From positions 310,001-374,000 of the forward strand of contig JARWIR010000090.1 in NCBI GenBank assembly GCA_029959085.1: DNA of 64,000 nucleotides. The letters run 5' to 3'. A program made the translations under genes and the position numbers. Under the pieces are notes generated by a model. It made no database searches. It saw only the letters and a list, made by a program, of their open reading frames with translations, and was not told where the DNA came from. Source of the stretch: Nemophila menziesii. Lineage: Eukaryota; Streptophyta; Magnoliopsida; Boraginales; Hydrophyllaceae. Below are positions 1 through 13,703 of the stretch, piece after piece (within the stretch, counting starts at the first letter, position 1; the number at the start of each line of letters is the position of its first letter).

Positions 1-2
1 CC

Positions 3-1595
3 TCTCCTGAATGGATGAATGCCATACAAAAGGAGCTCACTGCCCTTGAAGATAATCATACATGGTCTATTGTCCCTCAAACTATTGACATGAAGCCCAT
101 TGGGAGTAAATGGATTTTTAAGCTTAAATATAAAGCTGATGGTACACTTGAGAGACATAAAGCAAGGCTTGTTGCTAAAGGCTATAATCAACAAGAAGGT
201 TTGGATTTTTTTGATACCTTTTCACCTGTTGCAAAGGTGACCTCTATTAGACTAATGCTCGCTCTTGCATCTTCAAATCAATGGCATTTACATCAACTTG
301 ATGTGAACAATGCTTTCCTACATGGTGAATTAAATGAAGTAGTATACATGAAGGTGCCCCATGGGCTTAAAGCTCCCCCAAACTCAGTTTGTAGACTAAA
401 CAAAAGTCTATATGGTCTAAAGCAAGCCTCTAGACAATGGTTTGCTAAGCTCTCTGCTGCTCTTATAACCTATGGCTTTACACACTCCAATAGTGATTAC
501 AGCTTATTTACTAAAGGTACTTCTTCAACCTTCATTGCACTTTTGGTTTATGTAGATGACATAATCATCACTAGTGGTTCTTTAACTGAAATCAACAAGA
601 TCAAATCCTTTCTCCATTGTGAATTCACTATTAAAGACCTAGGAGAGTTGAAATTTTTTCTTGGTATTGAGGTTGCAAGAAGTTCTAAAGGAATATCTTT
701 ATGCCAGAGAAAATTTGCTTTAGATATACTTACTGAGTGTGGAGTTCTTGGTTCAAAACCCGTTGCTTTTCCAATGGAGTCTACATTGAAACTCAAACAA
801 GATGAAACTGAACTATTAGAAGATGCTTCTTCTTACAGGAGACTGATTGGAAGATTGTTATATCTTACAATAACCAGACCTGACTTAAACTACTCTATCA
901 CTTGCTTAAGCCAATTCCTTTCTAAACCATCAACTAATCATTGGAATGCTGCACAACGTGTTCTACGTTATCTTAAACTCACAGTTGGACAAGGTATATT
1001 TTATTCATCTGCCTCACCAATCAAATTAAAGGCATATTGCGATAGTGATTGGGCTGGTTGTTTGGATTCTCGCCGAAGTATCACCGGCTATTGTATATTC
1101 TTGGGTGATTCTTTGATCTCTTGGAAGAGTAAAAAACAATCTACAATAAGTAGATCATCAGCTGAAGCTGAGTACCGAGCACTAGCAACAACAACTTGTG
1201 AAATTCAGTGGTTGTTATACGCTTTACATGACTATGGAGTTTCACATTCGTTTTCTGCTCTTGTGTACTCGAATAGTAAGTCTGCTATAGCCATGTCTAC
1301 TAATCCAATTCAACATGAAAGGACTAAACACGTCGACATAGATTGCAAGATTACACGAGAAAAGATTCAAGAGGGAATAATCAAACTCTTTTACATTCCT
1401 TCTAACTTGCAATTAGCCGATGTATTCACTAAACCATTAGGTTCTCTCGCTTTTCATAATAATATTAGCAAGCTGAATCTTACTAATATCCATCTTCCGC
1501 TTGTGGGGAGATCTTGGAGCATGAATTCGCTTCTAGAAGTCAACAAAATGCAGAAAATAGAGAACAATAAAGAAGAAGGACTATTATGCAATTAA
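3..1595 (+). CDS. Copia-1 retrotransposon pol fragment (reverse transcriptase and RNase H), cut by the window edge
   Basis: The open frame continues off the left edge, so the methionine at 15 is internal. It encodes the C-terminal part of a Ty1/Copia polyprotein. The reverse transcriptase has the ARLVAKGYNQQEGLDF, LDVNNAFLHGEL and YGLKQAS blocks and the catalytic YVDD at about 552-563. The RNase H has CDSDWAG (about 1037-1057) and the AEAEYRAL block. The third acidic site is changed: where Copia elements usually have CDN before the SA dipeptide, this copy reads SNS, so the catalytic Asp is replaced. The frame is otherwise free of stops. Function is RNA-templated DNA synthesis in virus-like particles. 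Integrase, gag and the 5' LTR lie outside the window. Family certain; activity doubtful. Confidence 0.93.
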   Translation, partial: SPEWMNAIQKELTALEDNHTWSIVPQTIDMKPIGSKWIFKLKYKADGTLERHKARLVAKGYNQQEGLDFFDTFSPVAKVTSIRLMLALASSNQWHLHQLDVNNAFLHGELNEVVYMKVPHGLKAPPNSVCRLNKSLYGLKQASRQWFAKLSAALITYGFTHSNSDYSLFTKGTSSTFIALLVYVDDIIITSGSLTEINKIKSFLHCEFTIKDLGELKFFLGIEVARSSKGISLCQRKFALDILTECGVLGSKPVAFPMESTLKLKQDETELLEDASSYRRLIGRLLYLTITRPDLNYSITCLSQFLSKPSTNHWNAAQRVLRYLKLTVGQGIFYSSASPIKLKAYCDSDWAGCLDSRRSITGYCIFLGDSLISWKSKKQSTISRSSAEAEYRALATTTCEIQWLLYALHDYGVSHSFSALVYSNSKSAIAMSTNPIQHERTKHVDIDCKITREKIQEGIIKLFYIPSNLQLADVFTKPLGSLAFHNNISKLNLTNIHLPLVGRSWSMNSLLEVNKMQKIENNKEEGLLCN

Positions 1596-1617
1596 ATAAG
1601 AAGCTAGATCAAGAATC

Positions 1618-1840
1618 TGTTAGTTAGTTAGTTTGTTAGAGTTCCAGCTGTAATCTAGCTGTGTTTAGATGCTTTAGATAAAGAATAAACGTGTATATAT
1701 ATATGTACAATCACATTACTTCACAACTTAATAAAACCAGCTTCTATTTTCTCTCTACATCTCTCTTCCTTGTTCTTCATTTCTCTTAGCTTGCTTCTCG
1801 CCATTAATGGCTGCTCTTCTCTCACGTATGTAATTCAACA
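1618..1840 (+). mobile_element. 3' LTR of Copia-1, ending inside GH3 exon 3
   Basis: The segment starts TGTTAGTTAG and ends ATTCAACA, the TG...CA form of a Copia LTR, just after the pol frame. It holds a TATA-like run at about 1693-1703 and pyrimidine-rich sequence downstream. The right border is fixed independently, because GH3 exon 3 homology (antisense) resumes at 1841. No clean polypurine tract is visible just before 1618, so the left border is less certain. The 5' LTR is off-window, so the target duplication cannot be tested. Confidence 0.65.
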
Positions 1841-3163
1841 TTAGTTGAAGGAACCTGATGGCTCGAAGCAAACTGGAGGCGAAAAGAGTACCAACTCGAA
1901 TCACTTCTTGATGATTATACAGTCCACATAACATCTGACTATACATGCTCTGAAAATAATCAGTGCAAAGTATAGCTTCAATCTGGCTTGTGAACTTTTA
2001 TTCAGAGTTGGAGATTAGTTTCTTGAAGTAGTCACTTTTGTACATTTTTGTGCTTGGGCCTCGGCATATAATCCCTCCCCGTGTTATTTTCTCAGATACA
2101 ATGAAACTTAAAAACACCCCTGGGCCACTGTTGAATTCTGGAACATAACTATGTAAACAAGGATATTACATAGTCAACACTATAATAATCTTTCCAAATA
2201 CGTAAGATTTAAAAAAAAATGAGAGGTACCTCTCTATTACATGAGGTACAAGGCTATGCATTTTCATTCGACGATCCCAATCTTCCTTGTCTATTGGAAT
2301 TAATTTTTGTTCACTACCTGAAGGTCCAGAGCTGATATTTCCGATAGATGTCAAAAAAGATAATTCATGATTAATAGTTCCAAAGTTGAGTATTTTAAAG
2401 TCAAGACTCTAGGGCTGTGTTTGATTGCACAATGGAAAATGGATGGAAAATTATTACTTCCATGGAAAAAAGTTCCCCAGAAATGTTTTCCACAGAAAAT
2501 AACTATACATTATTTGATATTTTATTTTTCTAATATTTATTTTCTTGAGGAAAGTCAGATATTAATTTTATAATATTAATAATGAAGAGTTCACACATAA
2601 ACAAATATAAGTGAAAAATAAGTTTTAGGTTTTACAGAAATAAAAAATTTATCATGTTTATGAAAATTTCATGGAAAAAATTTGTTATAAAACACCACTT
2701 TATGGAACTTTTTGGAAAAACTTTCCATGAAAATATTTCCAAAGAAAATTTATACTATCAAACACATCAAAGTAAATGTATCTTTTAGCTAAACAAGATC
2801 ATTACAAACCGTTAAAAGAAACTATTATCTATAACTTATGTCTTACAACATTACATTATATGTATATATTGAAACAACTTGCCTCATTAAGAATTCGGTA
2901 ACTGGATTGATCGTAAAAATTGGAGAATGATCGCCATTTGCTATCCGTTGAATATCAGATTTGATATCTTCATATCTTATTATCGGAACTTTGGACTTAA
3001 ATGTTTGTGGATCGGTCACATCGCCTATTTTGAAACGTTGAAGGTACTCGGTTTGAGCATTTTGATTTAGTATTTCAGCTAACACATTTTGTTGGATTTC
3101 ACTGGCATTGCTTGTTAGATTTTCGATGTACTGAAGAGCTTCTGCAATTTTCTCTCTTGCCAT
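1841..3163 (-). pseudogene. GH3 acyl-acid amido synthetase, N-terminal part, disrupted by Copia-1
   Basis: GH3 enzymes adenylate auxin, jasmonate or benzoates and conjugate them to amino acids. Three exons are readable. Exon 1 is 3163-2883 (94 aa from MAREKIAEAL, with TEYLQRFKIGDVTDP and IIRYEDIKSDIQRIANGD). Exon 2 is 2331-2230 (SSGPSGSEQKLIPIDKEDWD, the GH3 SSGTSxG adenylation loop with Thr to Pro). Exon 3 is 2148-1841 ([37 protein letters not shown]). Phases join across both introns. Exon 1 is followed by AG|GCAAGT, a GC donor. Exon 3 has an in-frame TAA at 2000-1998 and stops at 1841 where the Copia LTR begins. The wording resembles the PBS3/GH3.12-like clade more than the auxin clade, but I would not assign a substrate. 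A minus-strand TATATAAA lies at 3268-3261. Confidence 0.9.
2411..2772. repeat. Fold-back MITE-like element in GH3 intron 1
   Basis: Intron 1 (2332-2882) contains a segment whose ends are inverted copies: TGTGTTTGAT at 2416-2425 and its complement at 2757-2766. Imperfect inverted pairing continues inward (ttccatggaaaaaagttcc on one side, its near-complement at about 2706-2745). The GTGTTTG termini recall non-autonomous hAT-type MITEs. I could not define a convincing target duplication, so borders are approximate. Confidence 0.5.
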
Positions 3164-4250
3164 CTTATGGAAAGTTAAAGTTTAGAGAATGCAAGTTCGT
3201 GTATGCTAGCAAGTAAAAAGATATTGTTTTTAAATTTATGTGCAACAACAAATGCACACATTTATATATGTACATGTACTACAATCAGGAGTAGGTTATG
3301 GAAACTATTTCATGCTGTTAAAATTTATGCTCATTTTTAGGATAATCTAGAATTATCTAATTTCTAAGAAAATCTAGTTTTTAGAATTATCTAGTTTGTA
3401 TTAGAAATTTTCTATTAGAATATAGTATACCACCGACATATGGATACTATAAATATGACCTTTGGTCATTTGTGAGAAACCAACTTGAGCCAACAACCAA
3501 AAGTGATGATCTGTAGTTGCTTGGGGCCTTTTGTGCCTTTCTTAATATATTTCAGTTTGATTAAAGAAAACAAAAAAAGCCTTGTATCATCTAATCAATA
3601 AAACAAATTGTCCGTCCATTTCTTTTACAAACCTTTCCATTCCTATTTTCTAAATATTCATTTTTTATTTTGCCTTTTATAATTTAAAAAAACTAACAAA
3701 TAGTATCAGAACTACGTTCAGACCCATGATGAATTAATTTACGGAAATAGGTGTTATTATTCTCGTAGATCCATACCTACCGACAAAAAGGAAAAGATAT
3801 TCTTTTAGACCAAGTAAAGATAAAAATGTTAAGAACGAAATCAAAAAATTAGAAATAACCCTTATAATATTTAGTTAGGCTTTACTTTATAAAGTTGACA
3901 AAATATTGGTTTTAAAATATATTTTTCTCTTTAATTAATGGCTCGAAAAACATCCTTTAACAATTAAATAATTCAAAAAAATAAATAGATTAAAGATTTG
4001 TAACCAACCAATTCACGACACGTCATTAGATGGTATGATTTTGGGTAGTATATATCATTACTCTATTCAATATATGGTGGAGTGATGATTACAACATAAC
4101 ACAGGGAAAAAGAAAAATTTAGGGTTATTTAGTTTTTAAGGCCAAGTGGCCACCCATGTTTATAATATACATCCAGCTTCCTAACTAGTAGTTGGGAGCC
4201 AACTAATAGGGATAAACGCCCAAAAAATTCCTCCAATCACCAATATATAA
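3164..4250. other. Intergenic, upstream of the GH3 pseudogene
   Basis: AT-rich DNA with no recognisable coding sequence. It would have held the promoter of the minus-strand GH3 gene: the TATA-like box at 3261-3268 lies about 100 bp upstream of its ATG. Nothing else is supported. Confidence 0.6.
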
Positions 4251-4254
4251 CCCC

Positions 4255-5250
4255 TAACCCATCCCCTTTCTTCTCTCTCAGCATACCTGAACCCCCTCCC
4301 CTCCCTTCCGTTCTCTTTGATAATGACCAACCCACCACCGTCCCCTACCCACTTGTGAGCGCTGCATCACCCACCACCACCTCCCTACCCTCTCTGTGAT
4401 AATTGACCAACCCACCACCACTTCCCCTCCTCTCTGTGTGATATCTGCCTAACCACCAACACCACCACCGACTCCACCAATATCACCAGCAGCGAATCCA
4501 TTAACAATCATCACCACTCACCTCCCCACCAATAGCTACTTACCATCCACCGCCTCCATGGAGCAAGAGAGCGTCGTACTGCTTCACTGACCCCCATCAA
4601 CAACTCTCCACCAACATTATCCCCAACATCAACTACTCCACCACCTCCCCTTCCATATCTGCTCTCGGAATCGACATCTCCACCAACATCACCACCCAAA
4701 TCAACTACTCCACCATCATCTTCGGAAGCAGCAAAACCCCACCACCACCTCCCCTTCCCTATCTGATCTCAACATCCACATCACCACCCAAATCCACTAC
4801 TCCACCAACATCTTCAGCAGCAGCGGAACCCCACCCAACCATTTGAACCCTTGCACCGCCACCGTCACCCCAACATTTGACCCCTACACCATCCACCGTC
4901 CACCATCATCAGCAGAAATTCCGCCGCCCCCTGACACCCTAATCCACCACGATCGCCATCAAGAACATCACCCGTCGAAAATAGAGCCACGAGTATAGAC
5001 GGTTGAGGTTAGTTCGAATCATGGGCCCAACCTGTCGAAAACAATTGGAATCATGGAATCATCCCTGTCATGGGCTATATGGATCAGGATTCGTACCACC
5101 ACCATCAAGTGCAGCTGCTGCTGAACTCCGGTCATGGAACACCTCCGTTTACAGTCGTTGTCCATCTCCCTCACCATCGACATCCAAGGTGGTTTCGATT
5201 CACCTTCCCACACATCAACTAAACCCACTCAAGAAAATGAATTGTTTTGT
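4255..5250. repeat. C-rich low-complexity region with imperfect internal repeats
   Basis: This stretch is dominated by CCACCA, CCTCCC and CATCACCACC words on the plus strand, unlike the AT-rich surroundings. Blocks near 4630-4720 and 4740-4825 repeat imperfectly (ctactccaccaacatc occurs in variants). Frames open here on both strands only because of the composition; their products are Pro/Ser- or Gly/Val-rich with no domain. A TATA-like caatatataa lies just upstream at about 4240. It could be an old untranslated leader or a repeat remnant. Confidence 0.4.
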
Positions 5251-5309
5251 TTAATTTTGTAGTCCATTTCCCAGCCCACAATCTCTCATTTTGTTTTTGG
5301 TTGTGTTGG

Positions 5310-5395
5310 TGATGGGGCCAGGCCCAGTTTGTATTTAGTCTTGTTGGGGCCAAGCCCAATTTGGATTTAGTCTTGCTGGGGCCATACCCAATAAT
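5310..5395. repeat. Short tandem repeat, about 36-bp unit, three partial copies
   Basis: The phrase ggggccaagcccaatttgg followed by atttagtctt recurs three times with small changes (ggccaggcccagtttg, ggccaagcccaatttg, ggccatacccaataat). No gene is associated. Confidence 0.65.
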
Positions 5396-5926
5396 AGTGG
5401 TGGACTTGTTTTTTATTTATGAAGTTTGTAAAGAAAGATGCGTGTTTGAATAAGTTGTATTTTATTTGTTTGTTCATGAAGGGGCCATCCCATTAACTGT
5501 GTTGGTTTGTGAATAATTTTGTTGCTGTTATTGGTCCATGGGTCCGTACCTAGTGAGTAATAGTCGATATGGGTCTGTACCCTTATGTGATTTGAAAAAT
5601 GTAATAATACTTAAAAACGATGTAAAAGACGGTTAGGGTCCATACACATCATGAATTGGGGTAAAAAAGACAAAAACTCAACCAAAAAATTGAAAAGTGG
5701 CTTTAAAAAATAATTTTATGTAACTTAGATGTATTATATTAAGTTGGGAAATTCTTGGATGTAAAAAGTAATTTCCTCAAAAATTTATGATAGAGTAATA
5801 TTTACCCCGTAATCATCATCATCTTCACATAAAATAATAGAATGTTACATTTTATTAGTAGTTCTGATATAATATATTTAACATGGTCATTCCAACCCAA
5901 AAACTCTTGGCTTCTCTCTTCCTCCC

Positions 5927-6548
5927 ATGCCAACCACCAAAACCGTCGTTGTCATCGGTGCTGGAGCTGCCGGTCTCGTGACTGCTCGTGAGCTCCGCCG
6001 TGAAGGTCACGTTGTGGTAGTATACGAGCACGAAACCCAGTCAGGTGGAACCTGTATATACTCACCTGAAACAGAATCTGACCCAGTAGGCATCGTCTCC
6101 AGGCGAAACATAATCTACTCAAGTCTCTACTCTTCTTTACGAACTAATTTGCCAAGAGAGGTGATGGGCTATCGTGATTACCCGTTTGTAGATACTCAAA
6201 CTCCCTGGAGAGACCCGAGAAGGTTTCTGGGTCATATGAAGGTGTTGGAGTATCTGAAATATTTTGCGGGTGAGTTTGGATGATATCTTTAAAGAAATAG
6301 CAAAAGTTGCTAAAGAAGTACACATTGCTTCAAGAAGTGAAAAAGTTGAATCTACTCAAAACTTGTCTGGCCAAGATACCTTTGGCTACATTCAATGGTA
6401 AGGTAATGCTCTTAGATTTCAAGCGATAAAAAATGGTGATATTATGTTATGTTATGCAGATTACAAGTGTTTATAGGGATGGAAATTGTGGCTTTTCAAG
6501 ATGGGAGTAAAGTGAATGCTGACGTCATCTTACATTGCACCGGGTAAT
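5927..6548 (+). pseudogene. Flavin-containing monooxygenase (FMO GS-OX-like) pseudogene
   Basis: The frame 5927-6283 encodes the first 118 aa of a plant FMO: the Rossmann FAD motif GAGAAG within VVVIGAGAAGLVTARELRRE, then SRRNIIYSSLYSSLRTNLPR and YPFVDTQTPWRDPRRFLGH. Related enzymes S-oxygenate glucosinolate-derived or other sulfur substrates. The frame stops at 6281-6283. Further FMO pieces follow in other frames: IFKEIAKVAKEVHIASRS at about 6278-6340 and DGSKVNADVILHCTG near 6505-6548, the latter after an intron-like gap and a one-base shift. About 80 residues between the first two pieces are missing, as is the C-terminal third. This is a decayed copy. Confidence 0.88.
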
Positions 6549-7259
6549 TTGATTTTACATATAGCACAACACAATCTCGAAGGAGTTCCACTTGGGGCTT
6601 GTCGACACCCCTACATGGATCAACTTTACAAGGATGTTGTTCAGAGGGCTAATGGAGTGCTTGCTTTATAGAACTTTGCTCTTAACCAGAGATTGTTTCT
6701 GTGTATCCTATAAGGGCTACCGGGGCTTCCAATGATCGGTTCCACAAGGGTACCCAAGCTTTGCGCCATCAGATCCTAGGCTTGTTATGTTACTACTAGG
6801 ATGCGATATTGGTGATTAATTGGGGAATGATCCCCGGGATTTTTATTGCAGTTGTGACCGCACGACTTCTTCTTTTAATAGTCACGAGGCTTTTGCCATG
6901 TTCATTTAGGTGTCTAGAACATAATCCTTATATCTTTTGTTGTTTGCTTCTTGCTTTCCAAATGTACCGGACTCTCTTTATACCTGAATTAAGTATATTT
7001 TCCTTCATCTTTACCAATATCTCTTGAATGTTTTTTTTAAAGTTTATTTTTTTCCTTTCCGGTGACTAAGGAATTATTTTTCCATGATAAAGGTAACCTA
7101 GTTTTACTGTATGTGGTTGCTTATAAAGAAACATTGTGATTTCAATTGCGTGTGGTGTAGATCTTTCAAGTAATCGTACATTTTGAGCAGTTTTACATAG
7201 TCTAATATTCAAAACAATTTGTTGTTTAATGGATCGAGTTTAACATCGATTTTAGCATC
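6549..7259. other. Intergenic, no recognised gene
   Basis: No complete frame or known domain was found. The stretch 6590-6830 has coding-like composition on the plus strand (for example GVPLGACRHPYMDQLYKDVV) broken by stops. I do not recognise the family. The small frame at 6809-7027 shows no domain. Confidence 0.4.
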
Positions 7260-7693
7260 CACTACAATACATAGTATTATTAGAGACGATATATATTGTG
7301 GCAACACTTAAAATGACCTCTAATAATATTTTTAACGGCAACATTTATTGCGCCAACACCAAAACGACCTCTAATTATATTTTTAGCGGCAATATTTGCC
7401 GCTAAAGATAAAGTCTTTTTTTTTGTTACATAGGAGAGCCACTTTGGACTCGGAGTCATTGACTCGGTTCGAACCTGCACCACTAGATTGGATGACCAAG
7501 GCCCTGGCCAGTGAGCTAATCCCAACTGGTTTGCTAAAGATAAAGTCAATAGAGGCAAAAATAAATAATTTGCTACAAAAGGTGTCTTTAAAGACAAACT
7601 TATTGCGACGAACAAATAAAAGCATTAGCAGCAAAATGAAAACTTCAAATGGTAAAAAAAAATTCTTTCTAAAAATTAACTTTTCTTGTAGTG
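7260..7693. mobile_element. Short non-autonomous CACTA (CMC/En-Spm-type) element
   Basis: The left end reads CACTACAATA and the right end TTCTTGTAGTG, so the termini are the inverted CACTACAA of CACTA elements. Subterminal DNA holds repeated words typical of this group (ttagcggcaatatttgccgc near 7382-7402, gcaacattt, cgacctctaat twice). The flanking trinucleotides are atc and att, one mismatch from a perfect 3-bp duplication. There is no transposase. A GGTTCGAACCTG word at about 7467 resembles a tRNA-type B box and may mark an embedded SINE-like piece. Confidence 0.75.
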
Positions 7694-8002
7694 ATTATGA
7701 CTAGATTTTTGGAATATGTGGGCTTGATGTTTATTCCCTCAATATGAGCCCACATATTTACCCATTACAAATATGTCAAACTAAATTTTCAACTGTAATT
7801 ATTTTTGTCGTTAAATCTTATGCCTAAGATTTTATTCTTTTCAATCATTTTTACAAAGATAAATTCCACATCTATCTATTTGATATAATAAGTAAGATAA
7901 ATAACTGAAAGAGAACTTAATCAAATTTTTCAGAATACCTAACTGCACTAACTGCATTGTCTATAAAATCTAACTATTAATGGTAAAGAATAAGTACTGC
8001 TT
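7694..8002. other. Intergenic AT-rich DNA
   Basis: I see no gene, repeat border or regulatory site here. Confidence 0.5.
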
Positions 8003-8007
8003 GATGT

Positions 8008-9332
8008 TGATGTCTCCTTTTTTGTTCTAATTATATGTCCTTAAAAGACATCATTTTAGGTGATTAATTGGCTTATTTGTTAGACTTTTAAGCTTATTTA
8101 GTTATATTGCGATTTCTTCCCTTGATTTATATTATTTGTGTTTTAGAGCTTTTGTGCGTTAATTTGTTTATTTTTAGTGTAAAGTTCTTAGGTTTATGAT
8201 TTGATTGAGTATTAAGACAAGGAGAAGAAACAGGAATTAAAGTTTTGGATTGTGCGTATAAGTCAAAGGCGAGTAAAGTTGATTAAAAAAAATTATTAGA
8301 TGAGAAGAAAATCTGGAATGCTGTTACAAATTACTGAGCCTTATACTTCATTAATTAGAAGGGAATTCATATTACAAAGAAGGGAGACGCCAGAGAGAAG
8401 TCGGAAGCAAAAGGAGATAAGAAAACTGAAGCTGGAAAATCCTAATTTTTCCATCAACAGTCAAAATCAATTCTTAAATTAGGTTACCCATTTCATTCTT
8501 GTAACTGAATATGAGTAATTTTTACCTTTTATTTCAGTTTTTCATTTAAACATGAGCTAAATAATTAAGTAATTGAGAATCGCAATTATGGGTTAAACCT
8601 TTATTTATTTTAATTGATGTTTTTTTGGATTTGAGATTATTTAATTTAAATTGAATTGGGTATTTCGTATTGACTATTATCGCATTTTAATTACTATTTT
8701 TATTCTGGCCAATTAGAAATAGGATTAAGTATTTAGGCTACTCATTATAGTGGCGTAATGATCACCTTGACGGGGGATTTAAATACAGACATAGGTAATA
8801 GCCGTTGGTATTCGCCAATGACCTTGACAGGCTTGACTAACCAATAGCCAATTGGGTAAGAGACTAAAACCATTCGAAAGTAGGTATAATCGTCGTGACG
8901 GGGTTTATAATACCGTAGGATAACTTCTAATTCCAGCCTGACGGGGGTTAGGAGATTATCGAGCCCCGACTAATACATAAATACCAATTTAGCCTTGAAA
9001 CAGAAGCATCAATTTTATAAATATAGGTAAATCCCTTGCGAGATTCAAGTACCATTCTCATCTTGCGTCTATTTCTTTTTCCTTGCATTATTTTATTTCA
9101 GTAATTTATTTTCTTGCACTTTAGTTATAAAACAAAAACCAAACAAACTTTATATTTTTTACTTTTCCGTACTTGCAATTATTCTACTAATTGATTCACA
9201 CTTGAGTTGTACCTAATCCGTCCAAGAGAACGAATCCGATTTATCGGTTTATTACTTGGACAACCTTACACTTGTGCTTTGTGATTCCTTAATCTTTATC
9301 GCATTATTTTATAACACACAAGGACACCACTC
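8008..9332 (+). mobile_element. Solo LTR of a large LTR retrotransposon, family A copy 1
   Basis: The segment starts TGATGTCTCC and is colinear along its length with the solo LTR at 19683-21248: both share the opening, the word tatgagctaaa or catgagctaaa, the CCTTGACGG / CCTGACGGGG phrases, aacaaaaaccaaacaaac, and a tail in acacacaaggac. The 5-bp duplication GATGT lies at 8003-8007 and 9333-9337. The 3' end reads CCACTC rather than ending in CA, so the right border may be off by three bases. There is no internal domain; the element was reduced by LTR-LTR recombination. Confidence 0.72.
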
Positions 9333-9503
9333 GATGTTTGATTCTACTTTCAAATAATTTAACTTGTTAACACATGTTTTACTTTCTCTAAACAAGATTG
9401 CACCTAACAAAAAGATTAAGAGCTCGTTCTTTAAAAAAGACCATGAATGAAGGCTTATTATTGCCGACAAATATATTGTTTGGAGACAAATTAAATTACC
9501 ATT

Positions 9504-12297
<2,794 letters not shown>

Positions 12298-13171
12298 TAA
12301 CAGTAGTATGAAATCTGTTTGTGTCTCTTTAGTATGTGAGTTTGTGTTCTTGGTTAGATTTGTTTCAATTTTCTTTTTATTATTATATGTGTGGTGGATA
12401 CTAAACTTGTTTAAAGTCAAAGGATTTGTGAGAGTATGAAAACAAGGCGTTGACTTGTGCGTTGACATGTGATGTAAAAGCTACCTTGTCATTAATTACA
12501 GATGAACTTTTTCTTTTGAAAACAGTGTTTTTTAATATATTAAAAACATTGCTACAAGCCTACAACTATTACAATAAGATTACCCTGGATGATCAGCCAA
12601 TTCCAGTAGAAAAGTTATCATTTGTCATAAATTTAATAAAGTAGGAATGGAATGAAATTATCCAATTGCTAAACAAATGTGATTAACCATTTATTTTGCA
12701 ACCCAACCAACCAGTTGCAATTCTTCCTACTAATAAGAAGATAAGTGATGTCAATATTGTTGGATTTTTTCATTCATGAGTCATGGACTCATGGCTATGA
12801 AATAATTCAGCCACCAATGTTGACTAAATGTATCTACATAATCAAACTTTCTTTAGTTGTCAAATGCTTTGCAAAACTAAAGTCTCACATTGGTGAATTT
12901 TTTTTTCTGTTGGAATGTTAAATATTATTAAAACCAAGTCAGAGATTACAAAAATTACAACTAAAAGAAATTCAAAACACAGAAATAAAACCAACAGTAA
13001 TGCCATGGTTTAAAAGACAATCAACCAATTTCTATACTCTCCAACCGTATAGATTGAAAGTAAAATATACTTGATCTTTTTTTTTCCGAGTTACTATTTA
13101 AAAAGATTATGTCAAATTGGTCAAAACATTTGCCAATAAATTGATCATGCACTGAATTCTTAAAGAGTAAA
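12298..13171. other. Upstream region of the receptor kinase
   Basis: AT-rich DNA that should contain the receptor-kinase promoter (minus-strand transcription). I see no unambiguous TATA box or conserved element. The small frames here (12236-12644) are antisense or chance. Confidence 0.4.
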
Positions 13172-13349
13172 GATATATATCACCCCTTTTTGCTTCACCT
13201 ATATATCACTTCCTATGTGGAGGTTTTAAATACTAATAAAAACGTTTCTCTCTCTTAAATGATTATTTTTTCTTTCCTTTCTTTAATGCCACATTAGATG
13301 ACACATAGTAGGTGATAAATGAGTGAAGCAAAAAGGAGTGATATATAGC
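13172..13349. mobile_element. Palindromic MITE, about 178 bp
   Basis: Outer arms pair as inverted repeats: tatatatcacccctttttgc then ttcac on the left, and on the right the complement of gtgaagc with aaaaaggagtgatatata. Pairing continues inward through cctatgtg and cacatagta, giving arms of about 50 bp around an AT-rich centre. Such full-length hairpins mark MITEs. No coding capacity. The element ends about 10 bp before the Copia-2 5' LTR. Superfamily not assigned. Confidence 0.75.
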
Positions 13350-13358
13350 AATGCTCAT

Positions 13359-13639
13359 TGTTAAATTACAACATTCAGCACATGTGTTTTACCAAGTCAA
13401 TAATTTGTTAAAGTAGTCAAGTTAGTCGTTAGTTGCTGAGTCATTCATTAGCTTTAGAAAATCAGTTTATCTTTTCCTATTTTCTAGAGATTAGTTAGTT
13501 AGTGGAGTCCTTATTTGTATGCCTATATAAGGCAACATATTAGCATGAAATAAATCAATTCAGTTCCGTAACTTTTTTATCTTCAATAGCAATATATTCC
13601 TTCTTTCTGTTAATAACATTTGGCAATTCTATTTCAACA
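13359..13639 (+). repeat. Copia-2 5' LTR
   Basis: Begins TGTTAAATTAC and ends TTTCAACA. It matches the split 3' LTR throughout. A TATA-like ctatataagg lies at about 13523-13532. Confidence 0.9.
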
Positions 13640-13654
13640 ATTTGTATCAGAGCC
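13640..13654 (+). other. Copia-2 primer-binding site (initiator-Met tRNA type)
   Basis: Just after the 5' LTR the sequence reads atttgtatcagagcc, one base from the usual TGGTATCAGAGC that pairs with the 3' end of initiator methionine tRNA. Confidence 0.8.
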
Positions 13655-13703
13655 AGAACGCCAGGCTAGTGTATTTGTTTGGTAACAACATTCGATTGCA
13701 AGG

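Noticed and set aside
4511..5254. Small proteins in the C-rich region on either strand
   Set aside because: Composition-driven open frames in repeat DNA; no domain and no consistent strand.
7280..7704. Overlapping frames of 83-111 codons on both strands
   Set aside because: They lie within the CACTA element and have no protein similarity I recognise.
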